Source: Comamonas sp. KCTC 72670
GTDB taxonomy: Bacteria; Myxococcota; Myxococcia; Myxococcales; Myxococcaceae
Length of the DNA stretch: 64,000 bases
Direction of reading: 5' to 3'
NCBI GenBank assembly: GCA_014656495.1
Contig: BNCN01000010.1
Location: 1 to 64,000 of the forward strand
A program made the position numbers and the translations under genes. Below are positions 27,419 through 36,454 of the stretch, in pieces. The notes beneath the pieces were generated by a model. That model worked only from the letters and a program-made list of their open reading frames with translations, searched no databases and had not been told where the DNA came from. Every line of letters starts with the position of its first letter. Position 1 is the first letter of the stretch.

Positions 27419-27796
27419 TCAGGGCTGGCACGTCACCTGGCCGCTCTGCACGGAGCACTGCGAGCAGCTGGCCGTCTCCGCCAGCACGCCCTGCCGGCAC
27501 TCCAGCACCGCCCGGCCATCCGCGCGGCACAGCCCCGTGCCCTCCGCGCTGGACGCGCAGCCATCCCCCGCGACGTTGTTGGAGGTGTCACAGCGCACGG
27601 ACTGACCCGTCTCGCTGCAGCCCAGCGGGCCGCGGCAGGGCACCTCACGCCAGGTGCCACCCCGGCACTCCAGCGCCAGCGTCTTCTCGTCACAGACGAA
27701 GCCGCCTCCGTTGCAGTCACCTCCCGCGCTGGGGCCACAACCACCAAGGAGCAGGGAGCCAAACAACGGGACGCATGCGAGAAGGGAGCGGTTCAT
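27419..27796 (-). CDS. Cysteine-rich lipoprotein
   Basis: A 125-residue exported lipoprotein. The signal (MNRSLLACVPLFGSLLLGGC) ends with lipobox LGGC. The mature part has about 14 cysteines in short spaced units (for example CDEKTLALECRGGTWREVPC), suggestive of several disulfide-bonded modules, as common in myxobacterial surface lipoproteins. I chose the second methionine as start because the first two residues lack a ribosome site; the difference is minor. It sits between the TROVE gene and a dipeptidase. Function unknown. Confidence 0.7.
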   Translation of the reverse strand: MNRSLLACVPLFGSLLLGGCGPSAGGDCNGGGFVCDEKTLALECRGGTWREVPCRGPLGCSETGQSVRCDTSNNVAGDGCASSAEGTGLCRADGRAVLECRQGVLAETASCSQCSVQSGQVTCQP

Positions 27797-27832
27797 GGAC
27801 ACGGGCCAATATTTCGAGCGGCCCGCCGCCGG

Positions 27833-28837
27833 TCAACCACCCAGTGTCTCCTGGAAGAAGCGACGGAAGTTTCCACCCATGACCCGCTCCACCCAGGATT
27901 CGGGGTGTCGGCGCAACAACGCTTCCGTGAGCAGGGGCAACCCCGTGACATCCTTCATGCCCTTGGGCAGCGGCACCATCCCGTCATAGTCGGACCCCAG
28001 CCCCACCCCGCCCTCCCCCATGACGTCCACGGCGTGTTCGATGTGGCGGACCACGTCATCCACCGTGTCTCCGCCCAGGTAGACGGGCGCGAAGATGATG
28101 CCCACCACCCCGCCCCGGTCCGCGATGAAACGCAGGGATTCGTCGGAGAGGTTGCGCCAGCCGCCCCCGGCCGCACGCACCCCGGTGTGTGAACAGAAGA
28201 AGCGCACGGACGGGTGCGTGAACAAATCCTTGAGCGTGGTTTCCGAGGCATGCGCCACGTCCACGCTCAACCCCAACCGGGCCATCTCCTCCATCACCTC
28301 GCGCCCCAGCGGCGTCAGCCCCCGGTTGCCCATCATGGGGAAGGAAGAGCCTCCCAGGTCATTGTTGGACAGGTGGGTGAGCCCCATGAAGCGCACGCCG
28401 CGCTGGTGCAGCTCCGCCAGCCGCTCCACCCGCCCTTCAATGGCGTGGCCCCCCTCCACCCCCAGCACCGCGGACAGACGCCCGTGGGCCAGGTTGTCCT
28501 CCAGCAGGGCCCCCGTCGTCGTGATGCGCGCCGTGTCCCCCGAGCGCTGGCAGAACGAGGCCATCTGCTCAATCTGCCAGAGGGCCCGGGTCCACTCGCT
28601 CGCGCGGGCCTCGCGGGGCCACCCCCGCCAGGCGGCGAACACGGGGAAGCCCCCAATGAAGGGAAAGCCGCGGGTGACAATGGTGAAGCACTGCAGCTTC
28701 ACCCCCGCCTCGCGCAGGCGGGGGAAGTCCACGTGCCCCTCCTCCGCCCGTTCACACAGGTCGCGATTCCACATGAGGGAATCCGCATGGCCGTCCGCGA
28801 TGCACCACCGCTGGTGGAACTCTTTCACGTCACCCAT
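27833..28837 (-). CDS. Membrane dipeptidase (peptidase M19)
   Basis: Zinc-dependent dipeptidase of the renal dipeptidase family, 334 residues. The metal-binding HxD is seen in the N-terminal DGHADSLMW; other conserved blocks are GVEGGHAIEG (bridging glutamate), GLTHLSNNDLGGSS, DVAHASETTL, FCSHTGVRAA and GLGSDYDGMVPLP. There is no clear signal peptide, so it is probably cytoplasmic. The ATG at 28837 is favoured over codons further upstream because family homology begins there. It is convergent with nothing nearby and follows the STPK gene (28940) on the same strand. Confidence 0.85.
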   Translation of the reverse strand: MGDVKEFHQRWCIADGHADSLMWNRDLCERAEEGHVDFPRLREAGVKLQCFTIVTRGFPFIGGFPVFAAWRGWPREARASEWTRALWQIEQMASFCQRSGDTARITTTGALLEDNLAHGRLSAVLGVEGGHAIEGRVERLAELHQRGVRFMGLTHLSNNDLGGSSFPMMGNRGLTPLGREVMEEMARLGLSVDVAHASETTLKDLFTHPSVRFFCSHTGVRAAGGGWRNLSDESLRFIADRGGVVGIIFAPVYLGGDTVDDVVRHIEHAVDVMGEGGVGLGSDYDGMVPLPKGMKDVTGLPLLTEALLRRHPESWVERVMGGNFRRFFQETLGG

Positions 28838-28939
28838 GCTCGCAAGTCTGCCCACCCGCGTGGCCGAAACAAGCACCACCCGCATTCCCTGTCAGCGGAA
28901 GCCCACCCGAGCGGGCCCCCATCCACCTCGGGATGGAGC

Positions 28940-30073
28940 TCAAGGCTCCGACCTGGGCGTCCCACGTGACGAGGCTTCCGGCCGGACGGAGTCTTCCCAG
29001 CGAAGCACATCCGCCGTCTGGCGCCGGGCCCGCGCATCCCGGCGAACCTGGGTGGCCTCCCGCAACGCTTCGTTGGGACCGTAGGCGTATCCCTGCCCCG
29101 CCAGCACGGCGCGCAGCGCATCCGCCAGCTCCTGCCCGGACTGGAAACGCTCCGCGGGGTCACGCCGCAACATCCGGCCCAGGATGGTGCGCATGGCCGG
29201 AGACAGCGCCTGGGTGGCGCGCTCCACGTGCGAGGGGGACAGGCACGCCATGCGCGCGGCCATCAACGGCGCGGGGAGCCAGCTGGGCACCTCCGCCAGC
29301 AGCACCTCTGCTTCCGACAGCGGCCCCGCCGCCAGCGCGGCGCGCTCCACGTCCTCCAGGTCCAGCAGGTGCATCCCCGTGAGCACCTCCAACAGCACCA
29401 CGCCCAGGGAGAACAGGTCGGACCGGCCATCCAGTGGACGGCGCGCCAGGGCTTCCGGGGAGGCATAGGCCAGATCGCCCCGGACCACATGGGACTCCGT
29501 GACGAGCCGCCCCGGCAGCTTCGCCCACGCCATGGCGAAGTCGGACAGCCGCACATGCCCGCGCGAATCCAGACGCAGGCTGCGCGGCGACACGTCCCGG
29601 TGGACGATACCCAACGGCCGCCCCCGAGCGTCCTCCAGGGTGTGCGCGTGGTGCAGCGCGTCCGCCACCTCCGCGCCCACGTAGGCGGCGAACGCTTCGG
29701 AGAACGGCCGGCGGCGAAGCGCCGCGAAGCTGATGAGCGTCTCCAGGCACTTTCCGTCCACGTATTCCATGACGAGGTGGGGCGAGCCTTCATGGACCCG
29801 CACCAGGAACACTTGAACGATTGCAGGGTGGCTGAGCCGCATCAGCAGCTTGACCTCCTCGCGCAGACGGGCCCGTCCCTGGACATCCCCCACATCCTGC
29901 AGGCGCTTGACGAGGACGAGGTCGCCAGGAACACCCGCGTAGTGCCTGCGGGCCAGCAACATCTCCCCGGGGCCCCGCGCCCCGAGGTACCGCACCAGCT
30001 CATACGACGTGGCGCCGGTGGTGAAGAGGATGAACGGCTTCGAAGCAGGTGGCTCTGGGGGGTGCGTGGACAT
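28940..30073 (-). CDS. Serine/threonine protein kinase-like protein with altered catalytic motifs
   Basis: A 377-residue cytoplasmic protein kinase-fold protein. Lysine K56 (VLVKRL) and the alphaC glutamate (EEVKLL, E73) are in place, and HRD is at 158-160. Two metal-binding elements deviate: the catalytic-loop asparagine is serine (HRDVSPRS, S165), and the DFG motif reads DFA (178-180). The glycine loop is also poorly conserved (GARGPGEML). APE is present as SPE. It may be a pseudokinase or a weak kinase. No transmembrane helix or extra sensory domain is present. An inverted repeat lies just upstream. Confidence 0.8.
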   Translation of the reverse strand: MSTHPPEPPASKPFILFTTGATSYELVRYLGARGPGEMLLARRHYAGVPGDLVLVKRLQDVGDVQGRARLREEVKLLMRLSHPAIVQVFLVRVHEGSPHLVMEYVDGKCLETLISFAALRRRPFSEAFAAYVGAEVADALHHAHTLEDARGRPLGIVHRDVSPRSLRLDSRGHVRLSDFAMAWAKLPGRLVTESHVVRGDLAYASPEALARRPLDGRSDLFSLGVVLLEVLTGMHLLDLEDVERAALAAGPLSEAEVLLAEVPSWLPAPLMAARMACLSPSHVERATQALSPAMRTILGRMLRRDPAERFQSGQELADALRAVLAGQGYAYGPNEALREATQVRRDARARRQTADVLRWEDSVRPEASSRGTPRSEP

Positions 30074-30120
30074 CTGGGGTGCTGCCTCCGGGGCAGGAAG
30101 TCCTCCCCTGGGTTGGGAAG

Positions 30121-30139
30121 GCGTGAGAGAACCTCACGC
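30121..30139. promoter_or_regulatory. Inverted repeat upstream of the kinase-like gene
   Basis: GCGTGAG / CTCACGC with a five-base spacer, 48 bases before the start codon on the minus strand. It could be an operator or a 5'-leader hairpin. No flanking promoter boxes are clear. Confidence 0.3.
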
Positions 30140-30196
30140 ATCCCTCCTACCACCCACGTCCGACACACCCTTCCAACCTCCCAGCACGGATTCAGG

Positions 30197-30233
30197 GATA
30201 AAAGGAAACGGCCCCCGCTACCGCGGAGGCCGT
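30197..30233 (-). terminator. Intrinsic terminator after lipoprotein gene
   Basis: On the minus strand an inverted repeat ACGGCC / GGCCGT (30208-30233) is followed by TTTCCTTTTAT, a proper U-rich tail. It lies about 57 bases after the lipoprotein stop at 30290. Confidence 0.7.
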
Positions 30234-30289
30234 CCCAGAGCGGGCCGTGAGGAAACGGACCGCCCACCGCGCCCTGTCAGGAGCGACGA

Positions 30290-30895
30290 CTACTTCTTCT
30301 TCTGCACCGGCTGCGTCACGGTCAGCTCGCGAACCACCAGGTCCTCACCATCCATGACGTACGAGGCGCGAACCTGAGCACCCTCCTCGATGTCACCCAG
30401 CTTCACCGGCTGGTTGTTGTGCAGGATGCGCGTCTGGTCGTTCGTCTTCAGCTCGAGCTGCTTGTTGTTGCGGGTGTCCACCACGGTCAGCTCATCGCTG
30501 CCGGTGGAGAGGACGCGGCCGCTCACGCTGCTCGCGGCCGCGGCGGCACCCGCCGTGCCGGAGCCACCCAGGGCCATGTCATCGTTCAGGTCCCGCTGAC
30601 GCTCAGCCTCGGCCTCGGCGAGGTCCTGGCGCTTGTCCTGGACGTCCTGCTGAACGCTGGCGATATCCTCGGACGCCTCGGCCTGGGTCCCAGCGATGTC
30701 CTCCTGGGCCTCCATCTGCGTGCTGGCGATCTCCTCACGCGCGTCCTGGCGGATTTCCGCCGTCTCCTGTCGAGCCTCCATCTGCGCCTCGGCGAGGTCC
30801 TGGCGCTGCGACTCGACATTGTCGCGCTTGCTGCAGCCAGAGACGACCAGCGACATACCGGCAACCGCAGTGACCGCCATCATGAGCTTGCGCAT
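30290..30895 (-). CDS. Coiled-coil lipoprotein, unknown function
   Basis: A 201-residue lipoprotein. The signal ends at SLVVSGC. A highly charged repeat region (residues about 25-105) is made of near-repeated units such as QMEARQETAEIRQDAREEIA and EDIAGTQAEASEDIASVQ, predicting a long coiled coil. A small C-terminal beta domain follows (SGRVLSTGSDELTVVDTRNN). The ATG has AAAGGAGCAGG upstream. A terminator follows. It may span or associate with the envelope; no specific function can be assigned. Confidence 0.75.
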   Translation of the reverse strand: MRKLMMAVTAVAGMSLVVSGCSKRDNVESQRQDLAEAQMEARQETAEIRQDAREEIASTQMEAQEDIAGTQAEASEDIASVQQDVQDKRQDLAEAEAERQRDLNDDMALGGSGTAGAAAAASSVSGRVLSTGSDELTVVDTRNNKQLELKTNDQTRILHNNQPVKLGDIEEGAQVRASYVMDGEDLVVRELTVTQPVQKKK

Positions 30896-30955
30896 TTGTT
30901 CCTGCTCCTTTCATCGCGTTGGATCGGGAGAAGGTTCCCCCTCTTTTACTTGCGG

Positions 30956-30976
30956 CCGAGGGAGCGTTTCCCTCGG
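30956..30976. repeat. 8-bp inverted repeat in lipoprotein upstream region
   Basis: CCGAGGGA / TCCCTCGG with a five-base loop, about 60 bases before the lipoprotein start on the minus strand. It may be a leader hairpin; the T-tract needed for a terminator is missing on both strands. Confidence 0.35.
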
Positions 30977-31141
30977 CGTTGGGCAGAAACTGGGTGCTCC
31001 CCCCTCCCTTGAACAGGGGTTGTCATGCACGGGCCGGAGGACTAGGGGCAGACGCCGGACCACAAGGCGCACGGCCCCCTGCCTGCCCTCCCTGGGAACA
31101 AGGCTGAAGAAACGGGATATCGGGCCCCGTCGAGCTTGCGC

Positions 31142-31605
31142 CTACGGGCGGCCATCCACACCGGCGTCCGGGTTTCCACCCCCGGGGCCCGCGTCCTCGC
31201 ACGACGGCGCGCCTTCAACCGCCCAGCGCGCGATGAGCGCACGCTCCTGCGCCGAAGGCATCGGAACGCCGCTTCCCGGCGGTGGCATGTCCTGGAACAC
31301 GTAAGCGCGCGCCAGGATTCGCGCGGCCATCGCTTTCGCGCCGGGAACACCCCCGTCCTCGGGTGCGTAGGAGTCCAGGCGGAACGACGCCACGCCGCTG
31401 CCGCGCGTGTCGGCGCCGTGGCAGGAGCTCACACAGCTCGCGGCGAGAATCGGCTGGATGTCCGCGCACCACGTGGGCGTGGGGCCCGCGTCACCGCCGT
31501 CTGGCGCGCCGGGCAGCCCCAGCACCTCACACGTGCGGCCCGCGCCTGCCCGCGCTGGGACACAGCCCCAGCGGTGCGAGCACGATGGACCTGCTGGGCG
31601 CCATG
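31142..31605 (-). pseudogene. Cytochrome c-like exported protein, probably frameshifted near its start
   Basis: The main frame encodes a small exported cytochrome-like domain: WCADIQPILAASCVSSCHGA, with a CxxxCH variant of the heme site, then SFRLDSYAPEDGG and MPPPGSGVPMP, a typical methionine-ligand region. This frame has no start with a signal peptide. A good N-terminus (MLMAPSRSIVLAPLGLCPSAG) is found at 31605 in the adjacent frame and stops after 27 codons. A one-base shift around 31550 would join them. The gene may therefore be broken, or this assembly may have an error. The gene would abut the thiS promoter region. Confidence 0.55.
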
Positions 31606-31724
31606 AGCATCGCCTCGAGTATACCGGTGACGGCGACGGACGCACGGGCCGGCGAGCGCGTTGACAGCGCGGAGTCGCCCTTGTAGTGCGTGCCCTGGTC
31701 CCCGTCGCAAGGAGCCGTGACGCC

Positions 31725-31925
31725 ATGCAGGTCTGGGTCAACGGAGAGACGCGCGAGGTGCCCGAGGGCACCACGCTTTCGGCGCTGCTGGAGTCGCTTC
31801 AGGTGGGTGGTCCCGGCGTCGCCGTGGAGGTGAACGCGGAGGTGGTGCGCCGCGCCCGCCACCCCGAGCACCGCCTCCAGACGGGGGACCGTGTGGAAAT
31901 CGTCACCTTCGTCGGCGGCGGCTAG
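31725..31925 (+). CDS. thiS: Sulfur carrier protein ThiS
   Basis: Small ubiquitin-like sulfur carrier (66 residues) that brings thiocarboxylate sulfur to the thiazole synthase. The beta-grasp pattern [20 protein letters not shown] is followed by [10 protein letters not shown] and the C-terminal [10 protein letters not shown]; the terminal Gly-Gly is the site of activation. ATG at 31725 has AAGGAG upstream. It is the first gene in thiS-thiG-thiE, 14 bases before thiG. ThiF, ThiO/ThiH and ThiC are not in the window, and no TPP riboswitch pattern is seen before the gene. Confidence 0.92.
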   Translation: MQVWVNGETREVPEGTTLSALLESLQVGGPGVAVEVNAEVVRRARHPEHRLQTGDRVEIVTFVGGG

Positions 31926-31939
31926 CCAGGAGTCGGCAC

Positions 31940-32721
<782 letters not shown>

Positions 32722-32725
<4 letters not shown>

Positions 32726-33327
32726 CAGCCCTTCCCCGGCTCGTCATCATCACCGACTGGCGCCTGCCTCCCGAACGGTTGAGGTGGGCGCTCACCCGGG
32801 CCCTCGACGCGGGGCCCGAGGTCGCCGTCCAGCACCGTCACCCGGAGGCGACGGGACGCCAGTTCCTCGAACAAGCGCGGGAGCTGGCGGCGCTGTGCCG
32901 CCCGCGTGGAAACCCGCTCTTCGTCAACGGCCGCGTGGACATCGCGTTGCTCGTGGGCGCGCACGTGCACCTCCCCGCCCATGGCCCGGTCCCCGCGGAC
33001 GTCCGCCCGCACCTGCCTCCCGGCCGGTGGATCAGCACCGCCGTGCATGACACCACCGAAGCCCAGGGAGCGCTGGGCGCGGACCTCGCCCTCGTGAGTC
33101 CTGTCTTCGCCCCGGGCTCCAAGCCCGGTGACACGCGCGCGCCGCTCGGCCCGGAGGGCTTCCGCGCGCTGGCGGCGTCCCTGCCCTGCCCCGCGCTGGC
33201 CCTGGGTGGCCTCTCTCCGGAGCGAGCGAAGTCCCTGCCCGAAGCGGCGGGCTTCGCCGTCATCTCCGCCGTCCTCGAAGCGGAGGACCCCGCGGACGCC
33301 GCCCGGGCTATGCTCCGGCGACTGTGA
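32722..33327 (+). CDS. thiE: Thiamine phosphate synthase (ThiE/TenI family), apparent CTG start
   Basis: TIM-barrel enzyme that joins HMP-diphosphate and thiazole phosphate into thiamine phosphate. The 201 residues show [16 protein letters not shown], the pyrophosphate-pocket region [26 protein letters not shown] and [11 protein letters not shown]. Two usual substrate residues differ: the lysine of QxRxK is replaced and NDR is NGR, so it may be TenI-like. No ATG, GTG or TTG precedes the first beta strand; the only sensible start is CTG at 32722, overlapping the thiG stop (CTGA). Its own stop overlaps the next start (GTGA). Confidence 0.8.
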
Positions 33328-34349
33328 GCCGCTCCAACCCCACCCCGTCCGACCTGCGCCCCCTCGCCATGGGGGAGATGATTGACCGCGCCGCCACGTT
33401 CTGGCGCGCCCATCTGAAGCCGCTCTTCCTGCTGAGCTTCGGATTCTCGCTGGTGAACTACATCGCGACCAAGACGGCCCTGGTGGTGGGACAGCGCGTG
33501 GCCCCGCTGCTCTACATGGCGGACTCGCAGTCGCTCGCGAAGGAGGCCCCGGAGGTCATGCTGCCGCAGGCGGCGGTCACCATCACGCTGTGGACCGGCC
33601 TGTTCCTCTTCCTGTTCTGGATGTACTGGCTGTCCACGCTGGCCGCCTCGCGCTACGTGCTGACGTCCCAGCTGGGTGACCCCGTACGCCCGGCGGATGC
33701 GCTGCGAAGAACCTTCTCGCGGCTGGGCACGCTGACGGCCGTCTATCTGCTGTCGCTCGGCTGGTCGACGCTGGTGACGTGCGCGCTCATGCTCCCAGGC
33801 GGCCTCCTGGCCGTCGCGGGCATCGCCGTGGGCGTCACCTCGGGCTCCAATGCCCTGGCAGTCGTGTTGGGTGTGGTGGGCGCCCTGCTCGCAGGTCTGG
33901 GAATGGTGGCCGCGCTGCTCTGGTACATGCTGCGCTTCCTGCTGGTTCCCCCCGTGTTGGCCATGGAGGACCTGGGGGCCTGGGAGACGTTCCGCAGGTC
34001 CGGGCAGCTCCTGTCGGGCCGCGTGGAGCCAGGGTTCCTCGGCCGGGTCATGGTGCGCGCGATGATTCTCTTCACCGTGGTGAGCCTCATCCTCATCTCG
34101 GTGCAGCTCGTCTCCGGTCTGCCCTCGTGGCTGGCGATGATGCCCTACGGCAATCCCTTCGACCCGGCCACCATGGCGCTCACGCCGCAACTGCTGCTGG
34201 TGCCCATGGAGCTGCTGCAGACGGTGGCGCAGTCCGTCTTCTCGCCCATCAACTTCGTCTTCTGTGCGCTCTTCTACCTGGACATGCGCGTGCGCCGCGA
34301 AGCCCTGGATTTGGAGCACCAGCTCGACACGACGCCGCCCGCCGCGTAA
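33324..34349 (+). CDS. Multi-pass membrane protein of unknown function
   Basis: A 341-residue integral membrane protein with about six hydrophobic helices (for example LFLLSFGFSLVNYIA, LTLWTGLFLFLFWMYWL and LLSLGWSTLVTCALML). It belongs to the membrane-domain type seen next to DUF4129 genes and resembles the glycerophosphodiester phosphodiesterase membrane domain. The start is GTG 33324, overlapping the thiE stop by four bases. It begins a tightly spaced run with the DUF4129 and DUF4350 genes. Function unknown. Confidence 0.75.
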   Translation: MSRSNPTPSDLRPLAMGEMIDRAATFWRAHLKPLFLLSFGFSLVNYIATKTALVVGQRVAPLLYMADSQSLAKEAPEVMLPQAAVTITLWTGLFLFLFWMYWLSTLAASRYVLTSQLGDPVRPADALRRTFSRLGTLTAVYLLSLGWSTLVTCALMLPGGLLAVAGIAVGVTSGSNALAVVLGVVGALLAGLGMVAALLWYMLRFLLVPPVLAMEDLGAWETFRRSGQLLSGRVEPGFLGRVMVRAMILFTVVSLILISVQLVSGLPSWLAMMPYGNPFDPATMALTPQLLLVPMELLQTVAQSVFSPINFVFCALFYLDMRVRREALDLEHQLDTTPPAA

Positions 34350-34370
34350 CAGCGCCCTCAGGACTCCACC

Positions 34371-35264
34371 GTGCCGAGCCTCCCCCTCCTCCTGCTGCTG
34401 GCCGCCCTGCCCTGCGCCGAGCGCGAGGCCACCGTCCGGAACCTGCGAGAGACCGCGGAGCAGCGCCCCGCGCGATTCCCCGATACGGAGAAGGCCCTGT
34501 CCACCCGCATGGGGGGCATGCCGCTCCCGTCCGCGCGGGACGGCGTCACGGGGCCTGAACGCGCGGAGCAGCTCGCGCGCTTTCTCGAGCAGGCGTGTGC
34601 CGTCGAGGCCCTGGCGCAGGGCCCCGCCGCCATCCCCACGCCCCCGAGCGAACCCGAGCGGCTCCAAGCCATCCTCGACCGGCCGGAGTTCGCCCGCGCC
34701 CGCGAGCGGCACGGGGATGCCCTCAAGCGGCTGATGCGGGAAGTCACCGCCTGGCTGGAGAGCCTCTTCGAATCGCGCGAGGCGCAGGGCTTCGCGGTGG
34801 CCACCCGGGCGGTGATGCTGGGACTGGCGCTCGCGCTCCTGCTCTGGGGCGCGCTCAAGCTGCGCGCCCGGCGTGGGAAGCGCGCCACGCGAACCGCCAC
34901 CGCCACGCTCCCAGACTCAGCGCCCCTGGTGTTGGACTCTCCAGGCGAACACCTGCGCCGCGCCCGGGCGGCCCTCACGACGGATGGCCGCGAAGCCATC
35001 CGCGAAGGGCTGCTGAGCCTCCTGTCGGCGCTGGAGGAACGGCGGTTCGCCCGGCCCGACCGGGTCAGGACCAATCGCGAGTTGGCGGCGGAGCTGCCGG
35101 GGCGAGGCGCGCCCGCGCCGTTGGTGCGCGAGGTGGAGCGGCTGATGGGCTGGTACGACCGCGCCTTCTATTCGCTCGCGCCGGTGGCCGCGGATGAAGC
35201 GGCGCGCTTCGTCACCGAGGTGGAGACCCTGAACGGGACGCTCGCCACGGGAGGCGCCCGGTGA
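34371..35264 (+). CDS. DUF4129-domain membrane protein
   Basis: A 297-residue protein with an N-terminal signal or helix (LLLLLAALPCA), a soluble middle, a transmembrane segment (AVMLGLALALLLWGALKL), and a C-terminal DUF4129-type domain (LLSLLSALEERRFARPDRVRTNREL, then MGWYDRAFYS). DUF4129 proteins occur with MoxR ATPase, DUF58 and DUF4350 genes, often in envelope or surface-related operons. It starts at GTG 34371. Here only the DUF4129-DUF4350 part is present. Molecular function unknown. Confidence 0.8.
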   Translation: MPSLPLLLLLAALPCAEREATVRNLRETAEQRPARFPDTEKALSTRMGGMPLPSARDGVTGPERAEQLARFLEQACAVEALAQGPAAIPTPPSEPERLQAILDRPEFARARERHGDALKRLMREVTAWLESLFESREAQGFAVATRAVMLGLALALLLWGALKLRARRGKRATRTATATLPDSAPLVLDSPGEHLRRARAALTTDGREAIREGLLSLLSALEERRFARPDRVRTNRELAAELPGRGAPAPLVREVERLMGWYDRAFYSLAPVAADEAARFVTEVETLNGTLATGGAR

Positions 35265-36442
35265 GGAACGTCCGGACCGTCGCCGTCTTCGCCGTCCTCA
35301 TCGTCCTGGCGCTCGCGGTGGGCCTGTCCACACGCACGGACGCGCCCGAGTCGCCCGTTCCCTCCGTGGAGAACACCGGTCCGCAGGGCGCTCGCGCGTT
35401 GTACCTGTACCTGCGTGAGGGCGGAAAAGCCGTGGACACGCGCCTCACCCCGCTGGAGGGCCTGGTGGGCTCGGCCACGCGCACCGTGGTGCTCGCGGCG
35501 CCGCAAGGCCGGCCCGTGTCGGATGACGAGGTCCAGGAGTTGGAGCGCTTCGTCCGCGGCGGCGGCACGCTCGTCTATCTCTCGACGCGGGAGCTGGGAA
35601 AACACCAGCCGGCGTTGGAGGAATGGCTCGCGCTGGAGTCCGGGATGATGCTGCCCGCGAGCGGCCAGGGCCTGGACGCCGCGTTGACGGACGTGGGTGG
35701 CAGCACGGTGGACGTCTGGTTGCCAGTGGGCCCCCTGCACGGACTCTCCCGCTTGCGCGTGTCCCAGGACCGCGGCCTGCGCATGGCGCATGACGACGCC
35801 GTGCCCGTCGCGGGACTGGGCGGCGCTGTCGCGGTGTGGCGACGCGCGCTGGGCTCGGGCGAGGTGTACGTGCTCGCGGGCGCGGACCTCGCGGAGAACC
35901 GCCGGCTGGAGCTGCTGGACAACCTTCGCTTCTGGGACGCCCTGGCCGCCCGGGGGCCGCTGAGCTTCGACGAGTACCACCACGCGCCCGCGCCGCCGCC
36001 GCCCTTCGCGCGCGGCATCTGGGTCTTCGTGGCGCAGGTGCTGGCCGTGGGGCTGCTCTACACCGTCTCACGCGGAACGCGCTTCGGCGCGGCCCGGCCC
36101 CTGCGCGTGGAGCGCCACCGCTCCGCGTTGGAGTACGTGCGCAGCATGGGCTGGCTCATGCGCCGCGCGAAGGTGGAGAAGGAGCTCCTGCCCGAGCTGG
36201 ACCAGGCGCTGCGTCAGCAGATGCAGGAGCGGCTGGGCATCCCCCTGGCCTTGTCCGACGCGGATGCCGCGCGCCTGTTGGAACAGGACGGCGGCATCCC
36301 CGCCTCCAGCTACCTGGAGGCGAAGGCCGACCTCACCCGGACCCAGGCGCAGCCCACCGTCACGCCTGGGGACTACGCCCGGGTGGCCCGAGGCTACGCC
36401 CACCTGGAGCGCGCCCTGGCGGGCCGAGACATCCGTCCGTAG
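35261..36442 (+). CDS. DUF4350-domain membrane protein
   Basis: A 393-residue protein with an N-terminal helix (VAVFAVLIVLALAVGL), an extracytoplasmic alpha/beta domain (NTGPQGARALYLYLREGGKAV, VVLAAPQGRPVSDDEVQEL), a second helix (WVFVAQVLAVGLLYTV) and a C-terminal tail of charged helices. This matches DUF4350 (GATase-like fold) proteins. Its start overlaps the DUF4129 stop (GTGA). It may act in the same membrane complex as the two preceding genes. No catalytic residues can be assigned. Confidence 0.8.
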   Translation: MRNVRTVAVFAVLIVLALAVGLSTRTDAPESPVPSVENTGPQGARALYLYLREGGKAVDTRLTPLEGLVGSATRTVVLAAPQGRPVSDDEVQELERFVRGGGTLVYLSTRELGKHQPALEEWLALESGMMLPASGQGLDAALTDVGGSTVDVWLPVGPLHGLSRLRVSQDRGLRMAHDDAVPVAGLGGAVAVWRRALGSGEVYVLAGADLAENRRLELLDNLRFWDALAARGPLSFDEYHHAPAPPPPFARGIWVFVAQVLAVGLLYTVSRGTRFGAARPLRVERHRSALEYVRSMGWLMRRAKVEKELLPELDQALRQQMQERLGIPLALSDADAARLLEQDGGIPASSYLEAKADLTRTQAQPTVTPGDYARVARGYAHLERALAGRDIRP

Positions 36443-36454
36443 GCCGGTGCCCCG

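Noticed and set aside
31550..31724. TPP riboswitch before thiS
   Set aside because: The expected CTGAGA and ACC..GATCTG..AATACC elements are not found in the short interval before thiS.
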